62,818 bases of DNA from a virus: positions 1 through 62,818 of IMG/VR virus record IMGVR_UViG_3300029319_007025. One strand, written 5' to 3'. The notes under the pieces were generated by a model that saw nothing but the letters and a program-made list of their open reading frames with translations, searched no databases and was not told the origin of the DNA. Positions 42,134 through 49,057 of this stretch are shown one piece after another (the stretch's first letter is position 1; every line of letters starts with the position of its first letter). Position numbers and translations under genes: made by a program.

Positions 42134-43425
42134 CCTTCACGAATCAATGGAGCGACACGTCCCTTCTCAAACTCCTGTGGCAAAGGCCCGATGTCTTCAC
42201 CGCTACGTCCATAACGATTTTTAGCGACACGGAACATCATTGTTGCTCCTTCGTCCCTTGGGTTCAATGTGATAACAAGATCAGCGGTTCGCGGGATGCC
42301 CATAGAACCTGCCGTGTGTTGTGAGTCGATCTTCTTTGTGCGTTTATCTTGCGCCTCTGCTTTTGATTGCGCCGCTGTCCAAACCCAACACTTTTTATCC
42401 GCAGCAAAAGCACGTAGCTGTTCCGCGATTGAAGTCAGCTCTTCGTGTTTCATTTTCTTGCTTGGCTCATGTAGCAACGCAGCATAGTCAACACATACAA
42501 TGTCTATTTTCTTGCCATAGTTCTCCTCTTCATCAGCGACCCAATCACGTATGTCCGAAACCGTCACAGCATGTGGCGTGAAGTATTTCACCGTACAAAA
42601 GCCAAGCAGGTTTTGTTCTTCAAGCTCTTGCAGTCGTGTCCGAGCTTTCTTCGCTGCCCTGCTGTTATTCAAAATATCTTCCCAAGCTAGGTCGGTGAGG
42701 TTTGAAACGATACGAGCGTAGACATATTCTTCGCCTAGCTCAAGCGTTGCATAAGCAACGTTAAGTTTATTTGATATTGCATCACAAGCCGTATGAGATA
42801 ACGACATTGATTTACCTGCACCCGTTGGCCCAACGTATACACCTAAACTGCCACGTTCTAATCCGCCTCCCAATGCAGCATCAAGTTCGTCAACACCAGT
42901 CGGAAGTTTTCGTATATTACGCAACTCCTCAATCTGATCCATGATTGCAGGTGACAACATTGTGCCAAGTGTTGATTCAACAGCGCCAAGACGGTACGCC
43001 TTGTTTAGCATATCCCCAACGGCAGACAGATCCTCGCTATTCGTGAATGCCTTCAGCCCTTGATCCAATGCTTCCTTTTCCATGCGTCTTCGCAACACAG
43101 GAACAAGCTCTTGCAGAACATCCTCTGAACTGACCGTGGGTTCGTCTTGTTCAATTTCATAAAGAAATTCTACAACCGCTTCGTATTCATCCTCACTAAA
43201 CTTGCCTTTATCCAACCGACGCCTTGCGCGTTGTTTCACAATGGTAGGCGAGCCAGGTGGTTTCTTGAATGACCTGCAAAGCGATGCAACCAAACTTGCG
43301 CCTTCATCCTGAAAGCTAGCAGGGTCAATCTGTTTGATTATACGCTTGTAGAATTTAGGACGTGTGACCAACAGCGCAGCAACGATACGTTCGAACTCTG
43401 AATCTAATCCATAGTGTGTGCTCAT
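42121..43425 (-). CDS. DnaB-type replicative helicase
   Basis: ATG 43425 follows AGGAGGGAGACG. The 434-residue helicase has a DnaB N-terminal helical domain (about 1-110) and a RecA-like core with Walker A GPTGAGKS (about 204), Walker B IVCVDYAALL and the late motif GSMGIPRTADLVITLN. It unwinds DNA at the fork as a hexameric ring with the adjacent primase. It overlaps the upstream lipoprotein gene by 4 bases. Confidence 0.9.
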   Translation of the reverse strand: MSTHYGLDSEFERIVAALLVTRPKFYKRIIKQIDPASFQDEGASLVASLCRSFKKPPGSPTIVKQRARRRLDKGKFSEDEYEAVVEFLYEIEQDEPTVSSEDVLQELVPVLRRRMEKEALDQGLKAFTNSEDLSAVGDMLNKAYRLGAVESTLGTMLSPAIMDQIEELRNIRKLPTGVDELDAALGGGLERGSLGVYVGPTGAGKSMSLSHTACDAISNKLNVAYATLELGEEYVYARIVSNLTDLAWEDILNNSRAAKKARTRLQELEEQNLLGFCTVKYFTPHAVTVSDIRDWVADEEENYGKKIDIVCVDYAALLHEPSKKMKHEELTSIAEQLRAFAADKKCWVWTAAQSKAEAQDKRTKKIDSQHTAGSMGIPRTADLVITLNPRDEGATMMFRVAKNRYGRSGEDIGPLPQEFEKGRVAPLIREGWPF

Positions 43426-43565
43426 CGTCTCCCTCCTTGTGAGCAACATGAATTGCACTGATGCTGGTTGCTTTGTTGTTGCGCTACTTTGTTAAAACCA
43501 TCTGTGTAATGTGCGCAACCACCGCACAGAATCGCTAGTGTTATTGTTATTAGTATTTGCTTCAT
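43422..43565 (-). CDS. 47-residue lipoprotein in the replication operon
   Basis: From ATG 43565 (AAGGAGAAAGCG upstream) the product has a short signal ending in lipobox LCGGC at about 13-17, then a small polar mature part with CNSCC. A tiny lipoprotein expressed early in a replication operon recalls superinfection-exclusion lipoproteins such as T5 Llp. That role is inferred only from size, timing and lipobox. Confidence 0.6.
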   Translation of the reverse strand: MKQILITITLAILCGGCAHYTDGFNKVAQQQSNQHQCNSCCSQGGRR

Positions 43566-43575
43566 CGCTTTCTCC

Positions 43576-44760
43576 TTACCAAACGTACTCTCCTCCTCGG
43601 ACAAGTTCATTTATTTTTTGTTGTGTTTTAGCTGCTGCTCGCTTTGCTTGCGAGTATGCTTCTTCCCAGCCATGTGGAAACCATTTTTGTTCAAGTGAGC
43701 GGGCTGAAACCATGACATCATCAGGCAACGTCAACGCTTGAAATGCTTCACGCCGCAGCCCGTCGTATTTGCGGAACAGTTTTTTATGTTGTGCCGTGTA
43801 ATATAATTGACCCCCGCTATAATTATTCATCTCACGTCCGAACCATCCCTTATGCTTTGTTATTCGACTCGCTGAAAAGACCCAACCTACAGGCGGGAAC
43901 TTTTTACTTGGGTCGCTTTTTTCATATGAATACCCTTCCAGCCATTTATCAATCGACCACGTGACCCATGAGATGGGCGAGATATCGTATTCGATAAAAA
44001 GGTCAACCGCTGAAGTAAGCACATTCCAATGCTTCGACTTTTGTATATCGCCTCTGCTGAATGCATAGCATTTCTTTTTATAACGAGCGGCGATTCCTTT
44101 TCTGTATGCGACTGAAAGAATGTTCACCTGATCCAATGTACAGCAATCCTCTTCAGGTATTTTCGGCGGGGGCGGAATCTTTGCTACACCGACTTGCGAG
44201 ATGCTGGGATACGGCATGTCCCGAAGTAAATCCAAAACATCTTGGCGCAGCTTGCTCGCGCCTTTGTTTCTTGTATAAGAAACTTTATTATTTATATTAA
44301 TATTTATATGGTGGTCAGTTTGATTAGCAATGGTATGCGGTTTGATTTTCTTTTTACGTCCTGCGCCTTCACGCTTCCCGCCTCTTGTAGGCAATTCAAA
44401 TATTCTTTTTTTCAAAGCAGCAGGTATGTTGATATTTTTACTTCGATAGTCGCCGTAGACGATTCTTGCATACCTTTTCTTTTTGTCTGAAAAATGTTCG
44501 CACTCAATCCAACCAAGATTTTTTATCAAACCAACGCTTGTCAATTTGGTACACGCTCTCAATACCTGTTGCCGCGATAAACCTTTGGCAGCGGCAATCG
44601 TGTTTGCTGTCGCGAAACTTACGCCGTCAAAGTCGCGCCTCCATATGTAACCCAACCACACTTGGAATGCTGTTGGTCCTAATGCTTTTGAAACGTCGCT
44701 TGGTTTGCAAGAATATGTTCCCGCAACTTTCGGGCATACAACGCCGAGTTCTTTTTTCAT
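43576..44760 (-). CDS. Replication initiator / helicase loader-like HTH protein
   Basis: The 394-residue protein is first in the leftward operon. Residues ~25-110 form a winged-helix domain (AFQVWLGYIWRRDF, ATANTIAAAKGLSRQQVLRACTKL) like that of phage and plasmid replication initiators. A basic linker (GGKREGAGRKKKIK) and Asn/Ile-rich stretch separate it from a C-terminal helical domain (about 190-390). This layout recalls DnaD- or lambda O-like proteins that bind the origin and load the helicase, whose gene lies just downstream. It starts beside an intergenic region with iteron-like repeats. Confidence 0.55.
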   Translation of the reverse strand: MKKELGVVCPKVAGTYSCKPSDVSKALGPTAFQVWLGYIWRRDFDGVSFATANTIAAAKGLSRQQVLRACTKLTSVGLIKNLGWIECEHFSDKKKRYARIVYGDYRSKNINIPAALKKRIFELPTRGGKREGAGRKKKIKPHTIANQTDHHINININNKVSYTRNKGASKLRQDVLDLLRDMPYPSISQVGVAKIPPPPKIPEEDCCTLDQVNILSVAYRKGIAARYKKKCYAFSRGDIQKSKHWNVLTSAVDLFIEYDISPISWVTWSIDKWLEGYSYEKSDPSKKFPPVGWVFSASRITKHKGWFGREMNNYSGGQLYYTAQHKKLFRKYDGLRREAFQALTLPDDVMVSARSLEQKWFPHGWEEAYSQAKRAAAKTQQKINELVRGGEYVW

Positions 44761-44839
44761 GTCATGTATGTATTATGAATCCGAACCGACTTTGTTCCAT
44801 TGCAATGTATCGCCACGAATAAATACACAGGTGGGCGGC

Positions 44840-44873
44840 ACATACATATACACGCCCCGCCACATACATATAC
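44840..44873 (+). repeat. Two iteron-like repeats ACATACATATAC
   Basis: Exact copies at 44840-44851 and 44862-44873 start 22 bases apart, which is two DNA turns and so on the same face of the helix. Two variants (TCATACATATAG at 55177 and ACATACGTATAC at 55203) lie at the matching place before the second regulatory block. They are probably binding sites for an initiator or regulator. Confidence 0.6.
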
Positions 44874-44909
44874 GCGCACCAAATCAACCCATATATTCGC
44901 TTTGAAAAG

Positions 44910-45031
44910 AGCACTTTTTTTCAATAAAAATCCACGGATCGAAAAAACCCAATGATTCCAAATACATACAAACCAAGAAAAATGCATAATAAGCTAGACA
45001 CTCATGAGGGTTTTCACTAATATAAACACAT
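44910..45031 (+). repeat. 122-bp regulatory block, copy 1
   Basis: The block runs from AGCACTTTTTTT to TATAAACACAT. It aligns with 55251-55372 at about 78% identity by hand, with equal length. Shared islands are CAATAAAAAT, ACAAACCAAGAAAAA, AGCTAGACAC and TAATATAAACACAT. It carries promoter-like elements and precedes an early operon, as does copy 2. Confidence 0.85.
44995..45026 (+). promoter_or_regulatory. Early promoter, long-spacer type (copy 1)
   Basis: TAGACA at 44995-45000 and TATAAA at 45021-45026 are separated by 20 bases; the copy at 55336 has the same spacing. Four related promoters have 17 bases. The -10 lies only 3 bases before the first ATG at 45030. Confidence 0.6.
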
Positions 45032-45329
45032 GGAACGAACAAACAAAGCATTGAACAAAGATCACAAAGACGTAGCAATTGAAGCATTGAAAAATGCAGC
45101 ATGGGCATATCGTACAGGTCGCGGCGAAACCTTCGCAATCGAAGCAAAGTTGCAGGCACAAAAAGACGCAGCACACGGAGCGGGGTTTGCGCGGGAAGCA
45201 ATCGTAATGGGACACGCGCTGTCATGCATTCAATACACAGCAATGGCAATTGAAGACGGTGACATCGAATATGATTCGGCAGAACGTCGCTTCGAGAAAA
45301 TGATCTCAAAAATCCAACGAATCAAATAG
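45030..45329 (+). CDS. Early helical protein of unknown function
   Basis: The 99-residue protein (NKDHKDVAIEALKNAAWAY, AKLQAQKDAAHGAGFAREA) is helical and soluble. The ATG at 45030 has no ribosome site and lies 3 bases after the TATAAA of the promoter, so transcription would start at or after it. Either the mRNA is leaderless, a downstream start is used (a TTG codon lies shortly after), or a promoter further upstream serves it. The frame itself is well kept, and the next promoter begins at its stop codon. Confidence 0.55.
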   Translation: MERTNKALNKDHKDVAIEALKNAAWAYRTGRGETFAIEAKLQAQKDAAHGAGFAREAIVMGHALSCIQYTAMAIEDGDIEYDSAERRFEKMISKIQRIK

Positions 45330-45355
45330 ACACAGGGTAAACGCTAGTTTATAAA
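45327..45355 (+). promoter_or_regulatory. Early promoter, 17-nt spacer
   Basis: TAGACA (45327-45332), 17-base spacer CAGGGTAAACGCTAGTT, TATAAA (45350-45355). The spacer sequence CAGGGTAAACGCTA is conserved in all four short-spacer copies, more than a sigma-70 promoter requires, which suggests it is also read by a protein. Confidence 0.8.
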
Positions 45356-45377
45356 CAAACACACAGGGAGAAAGCAA

Positions 45378-45668
45378 ATGAATAACACAAACAACACAAT
45401 GGCAAACATTATCAAACAACTCGATGGTTTGAACGATACCGATCTTATTGAATTGAATGCTCAAATTATTCGTAAACTAAAAACAATTCGCGCAACACAA
45501 GCTGCCGAACTAAAAAGCACATTGAAAGTGGGCGACAAAGTTACTTGGAATTGTCGCCAAGGTTCAAAAGAAGGCGTCATTTACAAAGTCAATCGTAAAA
45601 AGGCCATTGTTGAAGTCAATGGTGAAGGATGGAACGTACCTTTAGGAATGCTAAAAAAGGTCGTTTAG
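45378..45668 (+). CDS. Small protein with SH3/KOW-like C-terminal half
   Basis: The 96-residue protein has a helical N-terminus (IIKQLDGLNDTDLIELNAQI) and a C-terminal beta segment LKVGDKVTWNCRQGSKEG with VIYKVNRKKAIVEV, typical of small SH3-like or KOW-like domains found in phage early proteins. These may bind nucleic acid or protein. It has its own promoter just upstream and the GGGAGAAAGC ribosome site. Confidence 0.6.
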   Translation: MNNTNNTMANIIKQLDGLNDTDLIELNAQIIRKLKTIRATQAAELKSTLKVGDKVTWNCRQGSKEGVIYKVNRKKAIVEVNGEGWNVPLGMLKKVV

Positions 45669-45672
45669 TAAA

Positions 45673-45701
45673 TAGACACAGGGTAAACGCTAATATATAA
45701 A
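45673..45701 (+). promoter_or_regulatory. Early promoter, 17-nt spacer
   Basis: TAGACA (45673-45678), spacer with CAGGGTAAACGCTA, TATAAA (45696-45701). It serves the 45723 gene and those after it. Confidence 0.8.
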
Positions 45702-45722
45702 CAACACACAAGGACAAAGCAA

Positions 45723-45941
45723 ATGAGCAAAACAAAGTACACATGGAACGAGATCAATTCAGCGCTGGGAAGTTTGAAATATTCAACACAGCGAATTCTG
45801 AAAGTCATGGGTGCTTTGCGACAAGGCAGCATCATGCATGGCACGAGCGAATACACGTGGAGCGAGATCAATTCGGCGCTGTTCGTTGGTTGCAAGATGA
45901 GCCCTGCAAACATAGCGAAGGTCCTACGGGCGTTGAGATAA
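45723..45941 (+). CDS. Small protein made of two related ~30-residue units
   Basis: The 72-residue protein consists of two similar units. YTWNEINSALGSLKYSTQRI and YTWSEINSALFVGCKMSPAN each end in a segment like KVMGALR or KVLRALR. The unit looks like a small helix-turn-helix. The pair may act as a DNA- or protein-binding module. It has the AGGACAAAGC site and follows a 17-nt-spacer promoter. Confidence 0.6.
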   Translation: MSKTKYTWNEINSALGSLKYSTQRILKVMGALRQGSIMHGTSEYTWSEINSALFVGCKMSPANIAKVLRALR

Positions 45942-45962
45942 ACAAACAAACAAACAAACACA
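45942..45962 (+). repeat. AAAC tetranucleotide repeat before a ribosome site
   Basis: Five consecutive AAAC units precede CACAGGGAGAAAGC and the ATG at 45975. The stretch is unstructured and A-rich, as in translation-enhancing leaders. Unit number could vary by slippage. Confidence 0.7.
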
Positions 45963-45974
45963 GGGAGAAAGCAA

Positions 45975-46343
45975 ATGAGTAATACAACATATTCGATAGA
46001 GGAAATGAAAGCGCGACGAAAAGCAACAAGGGCAAAGGTAGCAAGACATAATCGAGCACAAAAAGCAGCGATGCTACGTGAGGTGCTTGAAGCAAAAGCT
46101 AAAGCAGCACGTGCAAAGAGAGACGAATTATTTCAGCAATTCAAACAAGCACAGTTGGCAGTGAACGAATTAAACAATGAGCTAATCGAGCACGATGATT
46201 TGGCATTTGTAGTAAGCGAAGTTGAGCGCGCTGCATATTGGAAATTGGAATATGTCACGTCAGACATGAAAGAGCGATGCCAAAAATACAACCGCCGAGT
46301 TGAGGATTTGGAAGATTCATTTGAAATTCTCGCCGAAGCGTAA
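45975..46343 (+). CDS. Coiled-coil early protein of unknown function
   Basis: The 122-residue protein is highly charged and helical (MKARRKATRAKVARHNRAQ, FKQAQLAVNELNNELIEHD), with strong coiled-coil character over most of its length. There is no catalytic motif. It is preceded by GGGAGAAAGC. It may be an early host-interaction or nucleoid-associated protein; the family is not recognised. Confidence 0.55.
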   Translation: MSNTTYSIEEMKARRKATRAKVARHNRAQKAAMLREVLEAKAKAARAKRDELFQQFKQAQLAVNELNNELIEHDDLAFVVSEVERAAYWKLEYVTSDMKERCQKYNRRVEDLEDSFEILAEA

Positions 46344-46371
46344 GCAAAACAAACAAAGGGAGAAAGCAAAA

Positions 46372-46845
46372 ATGAACAAATTAGAAAAGTCAGCGCACGA
46401 CCGCAAGGTGTGTGACCCATGGAAATGTCCACACGAAGAACATGCGCTTCCACAAGCGTTTACAATCCACAAAAAGTACACACGAATAGAAGGTGGCAAC
46501 GATAAGCGATACCCACAAGCACATGAGAGCGTGGCGTATCGTGAATGGTTCACGCTCAGAGCAATCATTGATGGAAAAATGGAACGACAACCTTTCCGTG
46601 TAACACGTTTAGCACCTGACATGCGAGCCGAACGCTTACGGGCGCAGCGATTAGGTTGGAAGCTTTGTTATTTTGATGACCCGTACTTTATCGAACACCT
46701 AGACAACATTGGTAAACATAATGAAGAATGGAAACCTTTGAAGGTTTGCGAAGCGTGGGCGGGCGCTCATCATGAAGCAACGCTCTTCTTCAAACGTTCA
46801 ATCAGCGACGATGCAAGAAAAGCATTTGTAAAAGTAAGCAGGTAG
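46372..46845 (+). CDS. Early protein of unknown function with Cys/His pairs
   Basis: ATG 46372 follows GGGAGAAAGC; upstream codons to 46300 were rejected since they overlap the previous gene. The 157-residue protein has a Cys/His pattern near its start (KVCDPWKCPHEEHALPQ), which may bind a metal, and a mixed alpha/beta remainder (EWFTLRAIIDGKMERQPF). I do not recognise it. Confidence 0.5.
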   Translation: MNKLEKSAHDRKVCDPWKCPHEEHALPQAFTIHKKYTRIEGGNDKRYPQAHESVAYREWFTLRAIIDGKMERQPFRVTRLAPDMRAERLRAQRLGWKLCYFDDPYFIEHLDNIGKHNEEWKPLKVCEAWAGAHHEATLFFKRSISDDARKAFVKVSR

Positions 46846-46856
46846 GTCTTGAAAGT

Positions 46857-46908
46857 GTGTAGCAGGTTCGCTACACGTGAAACAATAACGGTGCCGAGTA
46901 TTCGGCAC
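46857..46908 (+). other. Two successive hairpins between early genes
   Basis: GTGTAGC (46857-46863) pairs with GCTACAC (46870-46876), and GTGCCGA (46891-46897) pairs with TCGGCAC (46902-46908). Both stems are perfect 7-mers. Neither has a T-run, so they are not obvious terminators. The sequence between them includes CACGTGAAACA (46874-46884), the right half of a parS-type site. Confidence 0.65.
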
Positions 46909-46928
46909 ATTACAAAGGAGACGCAGAG

Positions 46929-47714
46929 ATGCGACGAAAAGCGAAAAAAGAAACAGCAAAAAAAACAACAACAAGCAAAGCAAAAAAGACAGAGCGCGTG
47001 AGCATGCCCTTACGTACAATGGCACAAGTCAATCGTGTTATGGCATCGACCATGCGCTTACAAACAAAAGTACAGAAATGGAAAGGTGAGCCAGCGGTGA
47101 TAGCGGCAAAACATCTCAACAAAGCAGCGAAGGCATTGGAAAGTTGCTCAATCGTATTGTCAGAAGGAGAGGGCGACATTATCACAAAAGTCAGAGCAGC
47201 ATTGAGTGTAGGTCAGCAAGTGCAATTCAAAGACGACAACAGGTATCTTGCTTTTAGTACGCTCGATAAAAAAGCCCTTATCATTTTAGACGTAATTCAA
47301 TACCTGAATGACAAAGGACGAATGGTTGTAGAATACAAGGTTGGCTTGGCTGATAAAGCGAGCGAGATGATTATGCTTGTAGCAAAGACACAGGTCAAAG
47401 CATTGCCAGCGAATCAATACGTGGATGGTGCAGGTGTAGCGTGGAACGTTGAGCAAGATGAAGATGACGAGGATGATGAGCTAGACACAAGCTTTAATGT
47501 AGACGAATTCGAAGACGAGGGAGAAGAAGAAAATGCCAATGAAGAAACGAGCGAAGCAAGTGAAGATAGCGAGAGCGAAGAAGCAGCGGAAGCATCTGAT
47601 GAAGAGGAAGAAGAGGACTTCAATTTTGATGATGAAGATGAGGAAGAAGAGCAGGTGCACAAGCTCTCAGAAGTTCCACGCGGAGTACGACGCCTACGAG
47701 CTAGACGCGGTTAG
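46929..47714 (+). CDS. Protein with basic N-terminus and long acidic tail
   Basis: The 261-residue protein has a Lys/Thr/Ala-rich basic start (RRKAKKETAKKTTTSKAKK), a folded middle (about 30-160) and a very acidic, Glu/Asp/Ser-rich tail (about 175-245; EEEEEDFNFDDEDEEEEQ). It then ends in a short basic piece (GVRRLRARRG). The charge layout suggests a DNA-associated or histone-like regulator, or a DNA mimic. A good ribosome site (AAAGGAG) precedes it, and a strong terminator follows its stop. Confidence 0.55.
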   Translation: MRRKAKKETAKKTTTSKAKKTERVSMPLRTMAQVNRVMASTMRLQTKVQKWKGEPAVIAAKHLNKAAKALESCSIVLSEGEGDIITKVRAALSVGQQVQFKDDNRYLAFSTLDKKALIILDVIQYLNDKGRMVVEYKVGLADKASEMIMLVAKTQVKALPANQYVDGAGVAWNVEQDEDDEDDELDTSFNVDEFEDEGEEENANEETSEASEDSESEEAAEASDEEEEEDFNFDDEDEEEEQVHKLSEVPRGVRRLRARRG

Positions 47715-47736
47715 GTAAAATGCTTACAATCAAAGA

Positions 47737-47772
47737 GGAAGGCATATCGCCAAAGTATGCCTTCCTTTTTTT
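47737..47772 (+). terminator. Rho-independent terminator
   Basis: GGAAGGCATA (47737-47746) pairs perfectly with TATGCCTTCC (47756-47765) around a 9-base loop, followed by seven Ts (47766-47772). This is the clearest terminator in the window. It splits the first early unit from the AAA+/VWA operon, which nevertheless starts only 14 bases later without a promoter I can see, so read-through is probably needed. Confidence 0.9.
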
Positions 47773-47786
47773 ACAAGGAGAAAGCG

Positions 47787-49046
47787 ATGAGCAACAAGAA
47801 TCAAATGTATCAAGACCTCGTGGAGGTCGTGAAGGTATGCACGTATACGCCAGGAGAAGGGGGTGTGGCAGGTTTCCCTCTGTTGTTATTGGGACAGCCA
47901 GGCGCAGGTAAGACAACGCTGATGGACATCATCTGCGACGAGCTAGGGCGGCACTTTGTGCCATGGCATCTTTCATTGAAAGACAGAGAAGACATATTTA
48001 TGAAAGCCCCGGTCAAGGGCAAGTTGCGTCTTCATTTAGACGAAGAGATTCACAATTTATTAGAGCGGAAGCATGTGACATTATTTCTTGACGAAGTAAC
48101 AGAGTGTGACGGTTCGCAACAGAAGATAGCAATGCGTATGCTGCAAGAACGCTTTGTTGGAAATGTTGCGCTGCCTGAGTGTATGAATATCATCTTAGCA
48201 GGCAATCCTCCTGGACAAGCAACGGCAGGGCAACGTTTAGCAAAGCCGGTTGTGGATCGCATGATAAAGCTGAACGTGGACGAGCTTTGGCCGAGCGAGG
48301 ATTATGCAGACGATTGGTGTTCAGAGTATGAAGCAAATGGTTTTGATTATGACGCCGCAGCGGTCACGCCATTGGACGCAGATAAAGAATGGGAACGTGT
48401 CTATGCTGAATGGGACAAGGTATTCAAAGAAGAACGTCTCAAGGTCGGAGCGTTCATTCGTGCGAACAAAACAAAGCTACATCCAATAGACACGAAGAAT
48501 TTCAACCCGCGAAGTTTAGACGATTGGTCGTTTCCAACAAGACGAAGCAATGCAAGGTTAGGACGTTTGCTTGCAGGTTGCAGGATTCACAAGGTCAGCG
48601 AACGATTGAGAAACGCGCTTATCATAGGCACGGTCGGCATTGATTATGCGGAAACGTTCTTTCAGTTTGAACGCAACCTTGGAATGCTTCCTAACTTCGA
48701 AGATTTGTTAGACGGCAAAGTACAATATCAGCACGACAGTTTACGCCCTGACATTGCAATGATTCTTGCTCGGTATTGCACATCATTGGTGACAGAAAAA
48801 ATGGCATTGAAAAAAGCCCTCAGCAAAAGCGCAGATGATTCTGAGGTATGGGAAGGGCGTGTGGTTCGTCTGTGGAAGATTTTAGAATCAATCATTGATG
48901 AAGATCCAATGAGCGTTGATCTGTTAGAAGCGTGTGTCAATACATTGATTGAGGCTGGCCTATCAAGTCGCAAGCCAGCTTTCACAATGGCAGCAAGAAA
49001 GGTATGCGTCAAAGTGTGCCCGCTTGTTGTAAATGCAAATTACTAA
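47787..49046 (+). CDS. MoxR-type AAA+ ATPase (module 1)
   Basis: ATG 47787 follows AAGGAGAAAGCG. The 419-residue protein has an AAA+ core near its N-terminus: LLLGQPGAGKTTLMD (33-47), LFLDEVTECD (99-108), a sensor-1-like LAGNPPG and an Arg-finger region with VVDRMIKL. The C-terminal ~200 residues are helical. MoxR-type ATPases act with VWA proteins as chaperones that remodel or insert metals into target proteins. The next gene encodes such a VWA protein, so they probably form one machine. Confidence 0.85.
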   Translation: MSNKNQMYQDLVEVVKVCTYTPGEGGVAGFPLLLLGQPGAGKTTLMDIICDELGRHFVPWHLSLKDREDIFMKAPVKGKLRLHLDEEIHNLLERKHVTLFLDEVTECDGSQQKIAMRMLQERFVGNVALPECMNIILAGNPPGQATAGQRLAKPVVDRMIKLNVDELWPSEDYADDWCSEYEANGFDYDAAAVTPLDADKEWERVYAEWDKVFKEERLKVGAFIRANKTKLHPIDTKNFNPRSLDDWSFPTRRSNARLGRLLAGCRIHKVSERLRNALIIGTVGIDYAETFFQFERNLGMLPNFEDLLDGKVQYQHDSLRPDIAMILARYCTSLVTEKMALKKALSKSADDSEVWEGRVVRLWKILESIIDEDPMSVDLLEACVNTLIEAGLSSRKPAFTMAARKVCVKVCPLVVNANY

Positions 49047-49057
49047 GGAGGCGAGCA

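Larger units (their letters stand above)
44761..45029. promoter_or_regulatory. Divergent control region, candidate replication origin
   Basis: The 269-base gap separates the leftward replication operon from the rightward early operon. It holds two ACATACATATAC repeats 22 bases apart (44840 and 44862), an AT-rich stretch and one copy of a 122-bp block repeated at 55251. The 3' end carries TAGACA (44995) and TATAAA (45021). Divergent promoters, iteron-like repeats and AT-rich DNA next to an initiator-like gene make this the best origin candidate in the window. Confidence 0.5.
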
